From an uncultured Vampirovibrio sp. (GTDB lineage: Bacteria > Cyanobacteriota > Vampirovibrionia > Gastranaerophilales > Gastranaerophilaceae), in NCBI GenBank assembly GCA_910583725.1, contig CAJTXZ010000012.1:13283-77282 (forward strand): a DNA stretch of 64,000 nucleotides. The letters run 5' to 3'. A program made the translations under genes and the position numbers. Below the pieces are notes generated by a model, which worked only from the letters and a program-made list of their open reading frames with translations, was not told where the DNA came from and searched no databases. Shown piece after piece: positions 18,151 to 28,298 of the stretch (position 1 is the first letter of the stretch; every line of letters begins with the position of its first letter).

Positions 18151-18262
18151 GCTTCCCCTATTGTACCACGCTAAAAAGTCATGCCCCTGCCGTATAATAC
18201 AAAACATGTAAACAAAATTTTTTGCTAAATTTGTATAGTTTTTTGTATTTTTGTAAACATAT

Positions 18263-18291
18263 TTGTCTAAAACATAAAAATACCTTATTCT
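18263..18291 (+). promoter_or_regulatory. Promoter of the two-component operon
   Basis: TTGTCT (18263-18268) and TATTCT (18286-18291) with a 17-bp spacer place the transcription start at 18298, the A of the ATG itself. There is no ribosome binding site, so the message would be leaderless. Confidence 0.45.
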
Positions 18292-18297
18292 GTAAGT

Positions 18298-19902
18298 ATG
18301 TTAATCACTGGAAAAATAGCCATCATAGACGATGAAGAAATGGTAACAAAAACCCTTAAAACCCTTCTTAAAATTGAGGGCTTTTCAAATGTTGATACCT
18401 TTAACAACCCCAATCTTGCACTTGAAGGTATCAGAAATAATTCCTATGATTTAATAATTTCAGATTTTATTATGCCGGATATGAATGGCATTGAGTTTTT
18501 ATCAAAAGCAAAAGAAATCCAGCCCGATACTACCCAAATTCTCCTAACGGGCTATGCAGACAAGGAAAATGCAATAAGGGCAATAAATGAGGTTGGAATC
18601 TTTAAATATATTGAAAAACCCTGGAATAACAGTGATATTATAATTAACATTAAAAACGGCATAGAAAGAACAAGGCTTAAAGCCCAATTAAAAAATAAAA
18701 TTGACGAGCTTGAAATTGCAAACCGCAAACTTGAAGAATACTCTAAAACTCTGGAAAAAAAGGTAGAGGATAGAACAAAAAGTCTTAACATTCTTAACAT
18801 AAAATTAAACACAATAATTGAAAACCTCGCTGACGGGCTTGTTGTGTTTAATGCAAATAATGTAATATTGCAGGCGAATTCCACCGCAAAAAAACTGTTT
18901 TGCGAAGCTGAAAATTCAATTATAGGCAAGAATTTCTTTGAGCTCATTATTAATGAGAAAAATCAGAAAATTACAAAAAACGACAAAATCCTTAGAGATT
19001 TCAGCATCATAGACTATAATCAAAACAAAAAAATTCCAGTTGAAATAAGCCTTGCAAACATAGATGTAGATAGTGAAAACCTTTGTGTGGCGCTGGTTAG
19101 AGACATAACTTTCCAAAAAGAAAACGAAAGACTTAGGGACGATTTTATTGCAACCCTAACCCATGACCTTAGAACGCCGCTTCTTGCCTCAATTAATGCG
19201 CTTGACTTTGCCCTGAATGGCGAACTTGGTGCCATAAACGGCGAACTTAATGAACTTTTATCCGTTATGAAAAAAAGCTCCGAAGATATGCTGGGCCTTG
19301 TAAACGCCCTGCTTGAGGTGTATAGATATGAATCAGGCAAATTATTCCTCTCTAAAACGCATTTTTGCCTGAATGAGCTCATTGAAGAATGCACAAAAAA
19401 ATTGGAGCCTCTTTTAAAGGAAGATAATTTGGGTTTTGAAATTTTTGCACCCGAATATGTTCTTATAGAGCCTGTTTCAGGCATGATACATACAGAAAAC
19501 GCTATGACGGCTGATTCTGCCGCTGAAATCCTGATAAATGCCGATAAAAATGAGCTTAGAAGGGTGATTACAAACCTTTTGGGCAATGCCGTAAAGCACA
19601 GTAAAAAAGACGGCAAAATACAGATAAAGACTGCGTATGACCTTTCAAAAAAGGCGCTAAGGGTTGATATTATTGACTTTGGCGAAGGCCTTAATAAGGA
19701 AGATATAGAAAAATTATTCAAAAGATTTTCACAGGGCACAAGCAAAAAACGTTCTGCCTCAACGGGTTTGGGCCTTTATCTTTCACGGCAGATAATAGAA
19801 GCACACGGCGGAAAAATCTTTGCAGACGGCAAACCCGGTGAAGGCTGCACTTTTAGCTTTATTCTAAATAATTCAGTCATCGAAAATCAGGCGGTTTTAT
19901 GA
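18298..19902 (+). CDS. Hybrid receiver-PAS-histidine kinase
   Basis: A 534-residue signalling protein with an unusual receiver-first order. Residues 1-125 are a response-regulator receiver (IAIIDDEEMV, phospho-acceptor in LIISDFIMPDMNGIEF, Lys in IEKPW). Residues about 130-165 are a coiled coil and 170-275 a PAS domain. HisKA follows with the phosphorylated His in ATLTHDLRTPL (about 295). The HATPase has NLLGNAVKHSKKDGK, DFGEGL and STGLGLYLSRQIIEAHGG. There is no membrane span, so it senses cytoplasmic cues or receives phosphate from another kinase. It overlaps the next gene by 4 bp, which is probably its output regulator. Confidence 0.9.
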   Translation: MLITGKIAIIDDEEMVTKTLKTLLKIEGFSNVDTFNNPNLALEGIRNNSYDLIISDFIMPDMNGIEFLSKAKEIQPDTTQILLTGYADKENAIRAINEVGIFKYIEKPWNNSDIIINIKNGIERTRLKAQLKNKIDELEIANRKLEEYSKTLEKKVEDRTKSLNILNIKLNTIIENLADGLVVFNANNVILQANSTAKKLFCEAENSIIGKNFFELIINEKNQKITKNDKILRDFSIIDYNQNKKIPVEISLANIDVDSENLCVALVRDITFQKENERLRDDFIATLTHDLRTPLLASINALDFALNGELGAINGELNELLSVMKKSSEDMLGLVNALLEVYRYESGKLFLSKTHFCLNELIEECTKKLEPLLKEDNLGFEIFAPEYVLIEPVSGMIHTENAMTADSAAEILINADKNELRRVITNLLGNAVKHSKKDGKIQIKTAYDLSKKALRVDIIDFGEGLNKEDIEKLFKRFSQGTSKKRSASTGLGLYLSRQIIEAHGGKIFADGKPGEGCTFSFILNNSVIENQAVL

Positions 19903-20582
19903 TAAACACTACGGCTCAAAACGTTGATACCATTAAAATACTCCTTGTTGAAGACCATATTATGGCAAGAATGGGCACAGCCCTTTTTATCAAGAATAAT
20001 CCCGATTTCACCCTTGTGGGACAGGCTGAAGACGGCCTTATGGCTGTGGACTTAGCTAAAAGACTAAAACCTGATGTAATCCTTATGGATATTGGCCTTC
20101 CAAAGATTGACGGCATTGAGGCCACAAAAAAAATCAAGCAAAACGGCTCTGATTCTGCAATTTTAATGCTCACATCAAGAGAGGCTGAGGAAGATGTTTT
20201 TGCCGCCCTGAATGCCGGCGCTGACGGGTATATAATGAAGGGCTCAAACCTCGAAAGCCTGACTAACGCTATAAAATCAGTCAATCAAAAGGCAGGCTGG
20301 CTTGATCCTATGATTGCCCGAATCGTCCTTGGCAGTATCCAAAACAGTGCTTTGCCGGTGTCAAGAAAAGAAAAGGGTGAAAATAACGTCTATGGCCTTA
20401 CAAAAAAGGAACTTGAGGTGCTTTCCCTGATTTCTGACGGCCTTTCAAACCAGGAAATTTCCCAAAAACTTGTTGTCTCAATATCAACCACAAAAGCCCA
20501 TGTCCACAGCATTTTGCAGAAACTATACTTAAAAGACAGGACAAAGGCTGCAATTAAAGCCCTAAAAGAAGGCCTCATATAA
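19899..20582 (+). CDS. NarL/LuxR-family response regulator
   Basis: A 227-residue response regulator. The receiver domain (about 12-130) has KILLVEDHIMARMG and the phospho-acceptor Asp in PDVILMDIGLPKIDG. The C-terminal LuxR-type helix-turn-helix (about 165-225) reads LTKKELEVLSLISDGLSNQE followed by TKAHVHSILQKL. The start overlaps the kinase stop (ATGA), implying that both are made together as one phosphorelay. The next gene starts right after its stop. Direct targets are not visible. Confidence 0.93.
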   Translation: MINTTAQNVDTIKILLVEDHIMARMGTALFIKNNPDFTLVGQAEDGLMAVDLAKRLKPDVILMDIGLPKIDGIEATKKIKQNGSDSAILMLTSREAEEDVFAALNAGADGYIMKGSNLESLTNAIKSVNQKAGWLDPMIARIVLGSIQNSALPVSRKEKGENNVYGLTKKELEVLSLISDGLSNQEISQKLVVSISTTKAHVHSILQKLYLKDRTKAAIKALKEGLI

Positions 20583-21641
20583 ATGCTTACCCTCTTTTCA
20601 CGCCCAAACAAGCTGCTATTCTTGCTTTTTGCATTTTTATTAACCGCAAAAACCGCTCAGGCTCTTGATTTACCGTTCGGTCTGCATTTTGATGCCCCAT
20701 GGAGCGAGGCTTATAAGCAAAAAAAGCTCCAAAAGCAGCAGGAAAAAGAGGTTGAGCCTATGGTGCAAACCGTTGAGGAATGGATGGAAAGGGCCACGGA
20801 CATTAAAATGCAGCACAGGGAAGTTGAGCCATACAAGGAAGAAGTGAATGCAAAGCTCCTTGAAAAGGCTGATTGGCCTGTGTTTTTCGAGAAATATAAT
20901 AACCGCCCCGGCTCAAGGGAATTTAATTTAGAAAAATTGCAAAAAAATAAAAACGCCCGCTCTGAGGGCGTTATAAGCCCAAACTTTAAGCTAATGACCT
21001 ACACAGAGTGCTATTACCACCCCTCAAGCCAGCAAACCTCTTCTGCCTTCTTCATTTACCCCCTTGATACCTCAAAAGGCAAGAAACAAAGGGTTTTAGA
21101 GGCTAATGTATTTGGCGGCGCAAAGAAAACACCCCTTATATCCTCTACCCATGAGGCTTTGAAGCAATATTTATTTTCATCATTCACAATCGTCGATTGG
21201 TCAAAAGACAGTCGGGCTGTGCTTTTAAAGGAAAAAGTTGGCTCTTCTGTTGAGGGTATTTACCAAACCTATATCTGGGTTTATTTTTTGGAGGAAGATT
21301 CTTTTGATGATGATTTTGGCAGCGCATTTAGTGCTTTAAGTGCGTACGGCAAGCGTTTTGATGGTTTGAATGAAACCATAAAACAGTACTGGTATTCAAA
21401 AAATAAACTAAATTTGAACCACTACAGGTGGGATATTAAGCCCCTGGGGTTTCTTGCAAGCAATGAAAACATAGTGATATCAAGCGCTTACACCTATGAT
21501 GAAAAAAATAAAGAACACATTTTTCTTGGCAGCTGGAGTTTAGATATCACAACCGGCGAAATGGCCATCCTGTCTGAATCCGCGGCCGACAGCTTTGAAA
21601 TTTCAACAAACGGCATTGTATTAATAAAAAGGTTACCCTAA
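20583..21641 (+). CDS. Secreted hypothetical protein, 352 aa
   Basis: The gene begins directly after the regulator stop codon and is thus third in the operon. The N-terminus (basic FSRPNKLLFLLFAFLLTAKT, then AQA before LDLPF) is a signal peptide with likely cleavage after QA. Residues 45-90 are charged and Gln/Glu-rich (coiled-coil-like). The remainder has beta-type patterning with repeated aromatic strands and a six-bladed or similar repeat cannot be excluded. No family is recognised. Co-transcription suggests that it is a sensor accessory or output of the two-component system. Confidence 0.7.
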   Translation: MLTLFSRPNKLLFLLFAFLLTAKTAQALDLPFGLHFDAPWSEAYKQKKLQKQQEKEVEPMVQTVEEWMERATDIKMQHREVEPYKEEVNAKLLEKADWPVFFEKYNNRPGSREFNLEKLQKNKNARSEGVISPNFKLMTYTECYYHPSSQQTSSAFFIYPLDTSKGKKQRVLEANVFGGAKKTPLISSTHEALKQYLFSSFTIVDWSKDSRAVLLKEKVGSSVEGIYQTYIWVYFLEEDSFDDDFGSAFSALSAYGKRFDGLNETIKQYWYSKNKLNLNHYRWDIKPLGFLASNENIVISSAYTYDEKNKEHIFLGSWSLDITTGEMAILSESAADSFEISTNGIVLIKRLP

Positions 21642-23189
21642 AAACCTTATCTGGTGCGCATTTTACGGCACTTGTATGAAATTTCAGCATGGGTATATTT
21701 GTGGTTTAATAAACTCTGAAGCCGTAACCCCCTTATTTATATGGATATGGCGCGAATAAAACATTTAATGACCGGGTGTAAAACAACATATAAACACCAA
21801 AATTTTTCCACCGGTTCGAGTTTTTATAATGATGCTAAAAACGTATAAATTTAGCGTAAAATGTAGACTATGCCTGCATTTCAAGGCATTTTACACTTCC
21901 TGTGCTCAAAGCTTAATACCCTAAAGTAAGCTTGGGCACGCAATTGTAACCAAATATCCCTGCGTGCAATTTTTAATAAAGGCTCTTAAACCCTTGTTAT
22001 ACATGCTTTTCTGTCAATTTCGCAATTCTCATATTAGCATTTTTTCTCTTCCTGATACTCTGCAACTCTAATAATCCTTACCCTGTCTCATTTTCAGCTG
22101 GTTTATTGCGTTAAAAATCTTTATCTATGGCACTTTTACCATTTTAATGCCATATAAACCCTTGCCTAATCATTATTTAACCCTATTTTCTATCCAAAAT
22201 ACCCTAAAACTCTTTCTCTTCAAGTATTTTAAGCGTGCCTAACCGTATAAAACCCTGTCTCTGTGTTTTTATTACCCTATATAAAATTGTTGCATGTCTT
22301 TTGCGTCTAAATCAATCCTCTTAAAACCCTTGCCCTGTCATTATTAGAGCCCATATGGCTCCGTAAAACACTATTTATGACAGCAATATCCAAAAATCAA
22401 AACCCTGAAATCATCTATTTCAGCCATACCAGGCCGTTATTTATACCTCATAATGCCATATGTCAAGCATTCTAAAGCTTTTTCCCCTTTAAAAAAATAA
22501 ATACCCCCTTCTTGTACTCTTTGGCTATTTGCACGTACAAGCCTAAAAAAAGCCGTAGTATATTAAGTTTACGTAATAAAATAATCAAATCTTGTGTAAA
22601 GAAATATTACATTGCTTCTTAAAACCCTTGTTAAATCTTTATTTTGCCATGACCAATCTCTATAAACCCCTTTAATTATCGCAAAATTTCTCCCTTATCT
22701 TCCTAAAATCCTTATATATCAATAAAAAAAGGGTGCTGAGGTTACAAAAAAACAGCACCCGAAAAGTTGTTTTATTGTTTTAAAATTTTTTATAAGCCTG
22801 ATACCCTATCTATACCTGCCTTTCCGGCCTTTCATTTTGCTTTTCGCCTTTGCATTGCACATTTTCTCCTTCTGAATTTCTTTAAAGCTCCTATTTAACA
22901 GGCTTTTTACCTTGTGACAAATTTTACCGTCAAATTTTACCATGCCTAAAAGCCTTTATCCACGCCTATTTTACTATTTTTTCTAGCCTGAAACCCACTT
23001 ATAATAGCATTTTTGCTTTTATTTTAGATTTCATTTGTCCTTAAACCCTTGCGCTGCTGTTAATATCGTTTAATAATCGTCTAAAACTCTCTATTTGTAG
23101 GCAATATGGGCTTATGGTGTGTCAAAAGGCACCCCGGGCGGGCTAAAGACCCATCCCGGGCGTATCATAGGCGGGAGCGTGAACAGACT
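21642..23189. repeat. Non-coding region with degenerate direct repeats
   Basis: No credible gene occurs here. The 9-mer AAACCCTTG recurs on the + strand near 21988, 22157, 22324, 22622 and 23043, with related sequence around it (for example TTGCC followed by TCATTATT in the second and third copies, 167 bp apart). Weaker versions (AAAACCCTG, ATCCTTACCCTGTC) lie between. The strand is poor in G and rich in C. A terminator for the minus strand lies at 22731. The region follows the 3' end of the glycine-rich prepilin gene. Confidence 0.5.
22731..22760 (-). terminator. Rho-independent terminator, minus strand
   Basis: GGGTGCTG and CAGCACCC form a perfect 8-bp stem, and the minus strand continues with TTTTTTTATT. 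It lies about 430 bp beyond the stop of the prepilin-like gene and would define a long 3' untranslated region for it. Confidence 0.7.
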
Positions 23190-26143
23190 TTACTCCCACC
23201 ACTCCAGCACTATTTTGCCGTTTGAGCCTCTGCCGCCTTCGTTTTCGTTCTTTGTTATGTTGGCTTGGGAGGTTGAATTCACCTGCCCGAGGTCTTTTAT
23301 GGCCGCACCTCCGCCCCCTGAGGCGTAGCCTGCACTCTCAGCGCTTTTCCCGCTGCTGTTATCTCCTGGAATGCCGCCCTCTCCGCCAATTCCGCTGATT
23401 ATTTTTTCGACTGTGCCGGAAGCGCTGCTGCCATCAGTGTTTGAGGTATTTGTTACAATTTCTACCTTGATACCTGCAAAGTTTGCGCCTTTTCCGCCCG
23501 TGAAACCCTCTGCATCACTGCCTTTTGAGCCCTTTATGCATTTTTTATCACGACTAAAGTCTTTGCCTGTGCCGACTGTACAGATTTTATCCTCGGGAAT
23601 TCCGCCTCCTGAGCCATTTTTCAGGGTCCCGTCAGAATTCACGGTGACACTTCTGCCTCCGTTTCCACCAAGGGCCTTAATGTCTCCAAACACAGTATTG
23701 CCGCCTTTTTTGGCTTCTATGAGCGTGTTATTCAATACATATGCGCCTCTTCCGCCTCTTCCTATCCTGAAAGGTATCATCTGCCTGCTTTTTGCCTGCA
23801 TTGTATAGGTGAAAACGTTGCCGCTGGCGCCTCCGCCCCCAGCACCCGTGCCGGCTAATTTGTACGCATTTGAGGCAGCGTCCCAGTATTTATTCCAGCT
23901 GATTCTGACATACCCCCCGGAACCCGCACCCCCTTTGGCTAAACCGTATCCGCCTCCGCCTCCGCAGCCATATCCGCTTGCATTGCCGCCAGTCGGAGAG
24001 CTTGCTGTACCGCCCTTTCCGGGGGTACAGCTTCCTGTAAACGGTGTCGTTGTTGTGCCTCCGTCTCCGCCAATTGAGCCGTTTGCAAAAGTGACATTTC
24101 CTGATTGTGTTGTATTACCGGCGGTTTTGCCCCCAGTACCGTTAAAGCCTGAAACCGCAATGTGTCCATACCCGGCAGGATTGCCGTTTGTCACAGCACC
24201 CGGCAGAGAACCGTACGGGTTGTAAATTGTGCCGTTCCAAACCCCTCCAAACAGGCCATGTTGGCTATTTTGCGGAGTTGTTAAGATTGCAGTGGCGCCT
24301 CTTGATATTTTTGTAACAAGAGGTGTTACATTTGTGTCAGAACCCTGTCCTGTGGTCGGATTTACAATCGTACCGCTACTGTTAATTAAGCCGGGCGTGC
24401 CGCCTGCTGCGCCGCAACCTATTTTTACACTCAGCGCCTCATTTTGCACCACATTTATTTTTTGAATAGGTACAATATGCGCAGCTCCGCCTCCAGAGCC
24501 TCCAGGACCATGGTCAAGATAAGAAATCCTTAATGCACCCGGTTTTCCACTGTATCCTGTCCAGTCAATAAGTGTATCTCCGCCGTTGCAATAATTGTCT
24601 CCAAAAATTGTAGATACTTTGCCGCCTGAAACAGATGAACACAGGTATGTTGAGTTACTGCTACCGTTTGAGCCTCCATATCTCCGCCCCCACCCCCGCC
24701 GCCTGCGCTGCAATATGTATTGCTGGCAACGATGCACCAGCCGCTTGTGGCTGATGAGTGTATTCTTGTCGATACCAACCCGTTTTTTCCATTACCTTTA
24801 CCAATAGCATTCGTCTTATAACCTGCGCCATAACCTCCACCGCCAAGGCCATTATAACCACCGCCTCCACCCCCGCCGCCTGCGCCATAACCTCCACCCC
24901 CGCCTCCTCCACCGCCTGCAGGATAGCCATAATCGATATTTCCACCCCCGCCTCCTCCGCCGCCACCAATCTGAAATATTATAGAGTTTTCATTGGTTCC
25001 GGCTGAGGTTGTAATTGTCGCTGGGCCGCCTCCACCACCTCCAGTACCAGAGCCCCCATTTTCGGCATTCCAGTAGGTGCCCCCGCCTCCGGCACCAGCC
25101 CATACTGTACCATTTCCACCCCCTCCGGAATAATTCTTTCCGCTGTTTCCATGGGCTCCCCCGCTGCCAGTTGCAAAAACTGTACCAACTATACCATTGC
25201 CGCCGCTGCCGCCATTTGTACCAATCCCCCCAGTGCCTCCTTTTCCGCCAAATGTTCCGCCTGCACCTCCTGCGCTTGTCCATGCTCCTCCGCCGCCGCC
25301 TGCGTAATACCCGCCTGCAGTAGGATTACCGCCGCTTCCTCCTCCACCCCCTCCGCCGGGAATTTTTATATAAATGGTGCCAGGTATCATAACGGGTATA
25401 TTCTCTACATAGCCTCCGCTCCCGCCGCTTCCTACCTGAGCACAGCCCCCGGCTCCTCCGCCGCCAGCACCTCCGCCTGATCCGCATGCTGTTACAAGGA
25501 CATTTTTATTTTGCGCAATAGTGGGTACATTCCAGGCTGTTTCGCCCTGTGTTTTAAAATCAACATCTGTGAGAGTTTGTCCCCCGGCGCCTCCGCCGGC
25601 GCCGCCTGATATCAGCGTTGCTTCAATTTTTCCTGTCATAGCCGGCACAGTAAAGGTATTTGTGCTTCCTGCTGTTGTGTATTCGGTAAAACCTGCAGTT
25701 GGCGCCGTACCTCCGCCTCCGCCAGCGCTTATTACGGTTACTTTCAGATATCCGTTAAATTTGTTCCCTGGAACCTCGAATTCGCCTTCGCAATATTCGC
25801 TGCCATCAGTGTCTGTCTTGATTTCAGCGCAATCAGCAGAGCCAAATTCAATCTCCTGAGTCTTTTTAACAGTATCTGCCACCCCGATATTGCCCGTCAC
25901 GCTTATGTTTTCACTGAATTTCTTCGTCATAACGGGCGCCAGTGCTGCAAGCAAAAGTGATGCTACAAGCAGTGCCATAAGCATTTCGACAAGTGAAAAA
26001 GCTTCTCCGTATAGCCGTTTAGGCTCTTCTTTTGCAATATACATTTTGTATTCGCCTCTTCTGATATTATCTCCTGTATTAGGCGGCTGCCCTGGTAGTT
26101 TTGGTATCTTGCCGGGTGGTGATTTTATCATTTTAGTGGTCAT
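23190..26143 (-). CDS. Glycine-rich prepilin-like surface protein, split by a 1-base frameshift
   Basis: Two overlapping frames make one protein of about 980 residues. The first (26143 to about 24690) has a type IV prepilin N-terminus: leader ending GEA, then FSLVEMLMALLVASLLLAAL, with Glu5 of the mature pilin. A start at 26044 (15-residue leader) is also possible; both have ribosome binding sites. Then comes TNTFTVPAMTGKIEATLISG, typical of glycine-rich repeat domains, and long Gly tracts. The second frame (about 24680 to 23190) continues with YGGSNGSSNSTYLCSS, more Gly-rich blocks, and ends GKIVLEWWE. One extra base in the paired C5 tracts at 24687-24697 (G on the coding strand) would join them. 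Likely exported and anchored as a pseudopilin or adhesin. Confidence 0.75.
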
Positions 26144-26685
26144 ATTTTATCCCTTCCATTTTTCGTCTAATATCTTTGTTGCCGCCCTTACCCATGCTTT
26201 GCCTGCTGCCTGAAAATATACAGAATCAGGCTGCCAGGGCAAAACAAAGCGCGCCCGCTGATATTGATATTTCGGGCGTTATGGCTTTTTAACCTGCAGC
26301 AGTAAAATGAGCCTCAGACAGTGCGTCAAAATTTAGGATTTTGAGTGCACTATGATGGTGAAAACGCTTTTGCTGTCTTTAAAACAAGCTATTTATTACC
26401 TAAGCTGTAAAAATATTTTTGAGGCATGTGCACAAAAAAGTGTACGTAAAGCGGATGAACTTTTCTTCATTTTTAAGTAACCTTTATTTAAGATAAACAA
26501 AACAAACGGTTTTAATTTTGCTTTTCCTTAAAACGCCTGATGGTAAAGGTTTTTAGGACAGCCAAAGAGTATTCGAATTAAAACCTTGTTATTATCTTAC
26601 GACTTATTAAGTATAGTGTCAACACTTTTAAGTCGTTATTTTTTGAATGAATACAAATTACCATAAAAAATAAGGCGGAATAAGC
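26144..26685. other. Intergenic region between prepilin and XRE genes
   Basis: This stretch holds the divergent 5' regions of the prepilin-like gene and the XRE regulator. A 17-base string, TGAGCCTCAGACAGTGC (about 26309-26325), recurs exactly inside the cassette array near 38312. I see no gene here. The operator-like dyad near the right end is listed separately. Confidence 0.4.
26599..26636. promoter_or_regulatory. Nested inverted repeats upstream of XRE regulator gene
   Basis: Outer arms ACGACTTA (26599-26606) and TAAGTCGT (26629-26636) are perfect, and inside them AGTGT-ca-ACACT (26615-26626) is a second perfect dyad. They end 49 bp before the GTG start at 26686, the same relative position as the dyad before the 4303 paralogue. 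Confidence 0.5.
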
Positions 26686-27015
26686 GTGAACGGGACTGAT
26701 TTTAAAAAATATATAGGCGAAAATATCGCCAAAATAAGAAAATTTAGAGGTTACAGCCAGGAGCACATGTCAGAAATTATTGATATGGCGCCAAATTCTT
26801 ACAGTAGAATTGAAAGAGGGCAAAATTTTCCATCAGCTGAAAGTTTCGCCAAAATCATTGATGCACTTGACATTAAGCCTGTTGATTTATTTAATTTTCC
26901 AAATGAAGAATCAGACGCTAAAATTAAAAAAGAGGTTTATAGAAAACTTAAAATTTTAGAAAAAGACCGCGAAAAAATGGTGAATATCTGGCTTTATATT
27001 AATTCAATCATTTAA
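26686..27015 (+). CDS. Small XRE-family transcriptional regulator
   Basis: A 109-residue XRE protein starting at GTG with AAGGCGG upstream. The helix-turn-helix is NIAKIRKFRGYSQEHMSEII, then APNSYSRIERGQ; the C-terminus is Lys-rich and helical. It is the third member of this family in the window. It is the only regulator between the prepilin-like gene and the cassette array and is transcribed toward the array, so control of that surface system is a reasonable guess, though unproven. GC-rich palindrome GGCGCGCGCC at 27032 followed by CTTTTTC may be its terminator. Confidence 0.8.
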   Translation: MNGTDFKKYIGENIAKIRKFRGYSQEHMSEIIDMAPNSYSRIERGQNFPSAESFAKIIDALDIKPVDLFNFPNEESDAKIKKEVYRKLKILEKDREKMVNIWLYINSII

Positions 27016-27556
27016 TGACAGGTCTTCTTAGGGCGCGCGCCTCACTTTTTCAGTAGAGTTTATTTATGTAAAGTTTTATTAAGATTGTTCGGCATCTTTC
27101 TCTAAAACGCACCAATTTTAAGTTTTGGGCCATATTTTGCTACAAATTTTAACATATTTTTAATTCAAAATTTATCTATTTGCCAAAATTTTTATTTGCA
27201 GCTAACATGCTGTTATTCCCTAAGAGTGCCGAAGTTTACGGATTTCGGCAGAATGGGGCTTCAAATCGTCGGCAATGTCATTTTTTATGATTCAGCTTTG
27301 CGCGGATTTTTTATCCTGACGCAAATACCGCCTGTTAACGTATATTTTATCAGGTTAAAGTTTTTGCCGTTTTTTATAGACACAGTGTGCCGGTGCCGGT
27401 TATAGCTTGCTTTGGCTTTTCGGCTGCGCCTCGGGGTCAATGTTTTGTACATTGATATTATTAGGTTTATGCTGCTATGCGCTTTGATATCTGCCTTACT
27501 GTGGCAGCCTGCTGCTTATGCTGCCGCCGTTTGGGTTTGCGTGTGGGTGTTACTTT
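27016..27556. other. Gap between XRE gene and cassette array
   Basis: No credible gene is present. Base composition changes from AT-rich to T/G-rich within this stretch (around 27350), marking the left boundary of the array. Confidence 0.4.
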
Positions 27557-27655
27557 CTGTGCGACGCCCGCACTGCAGGCTCTGTGCGGTGTGACTGGGC
27601 TCCTGGCGGCTGTGCGGGCGCTGCTGGTGCTCACTGCTACCCGCTTGTGCGCTGT
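27557..27655 (+). repeat. Cassette 1 (internally deleted)
   Basis: The 5' half is intact (LCDARTAGSVRCDW, GGCAGA, CYP), then the sequence jumps to a GTGCGCTGT remnant, so the C-terminal half is missing. The 5' half is nearly identical to cassette 37. Confidence 0.7.
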
Positions 27656-27970
27656 GGCGTTATGGTGTGCAGGAGGTATGTTGGGCCGCGTCTTGTTTGT
27701 CCGGAGGTTTACGTTCTTTATGGTATCCCGTCTCCCTGTTTTCGGCCGGCTCGGCGCCTGTGTCGAGGGTTTGTATATCATCTTCTTCAAGCACTTTTTG
27801 CTTTTTTACTGTGTTTTGTCTTCAGGCTTTGCAAGGTTCTGTTGTCAGAAGTCCCAGTATGGTATAGAGTTTTATGCGATGCCAATCTACCTGTTCTTTT
27901 TTTAGGTAGTATCTTTGGTCTGTTCCACCTTTTCCTGCCGCAGTTTTGCGATTTTCCTGACTGTAGATTG

Positions 27971-28189
27971 CTGTGCGACCAGCTTGCTGCAGGCTCTGTG
28001 CAGTGCAGTAGTCTGAATGGCAGGTGTGCTGGCGCTTCTGGCGGTGCAGGCTGGCTTAATAGCTGCTACCCGAAGCATATGTGGTCAGGCACTTTGTCTT
28101 CCGGCAGTGATTACTATGACTGGCACTTGGATACAGGTGTCTGGCGTCCGCAGGTAATAGTATCCACCTATGCCTTTTCGGTGCCTGTG
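27971..28189 (+). repeat. Cassette 2
   Basis: Open throughout: LCDQLAAGSVQC, RCAGAS, CYPKHMWSGTLSSGSDYY, STYAFSV. After TTTTCGGTGC the sequence departs to CCTGTG. Its 3' half is almost identical to that of cassette 31, while the 5' halves differ. Confidence 0.85.
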
Positions 28190-28298
28190 CTTTGGCTTTG
28201 GGGCGTGTCTTATAAGGACGGTCAGGTTGATGGGCTGGTTTTTATCGCTGCTTTTGTCTTCCTAGTGTGCTGCATATATCCCTCGTTTTTTTGTCATG

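Noticed and set aside
24680..24700. Programmed -1 ribosomal frameshift in the prepilin gene
   Set aside because: The sequence does not form a canonical X-XXY-YYZ slippery heptamer in the zero frame and no downstream pseudoknot is evident; an indel explains it more simply.
23371..26213. Plus-strand Pro/Ser-rich frames opposite the glycine-rich gene
   Set aside because: Pro-rich frames are the mirror of Gly codons; no starts with ribosome binding sites and no prepilin-like features.
27196..27405. 69-residue open frame left of the array
   Set aside because: No ribosome binding site, odd composition, and it spans the shift from AT-rich to T/G-rich DNA; probably chance.
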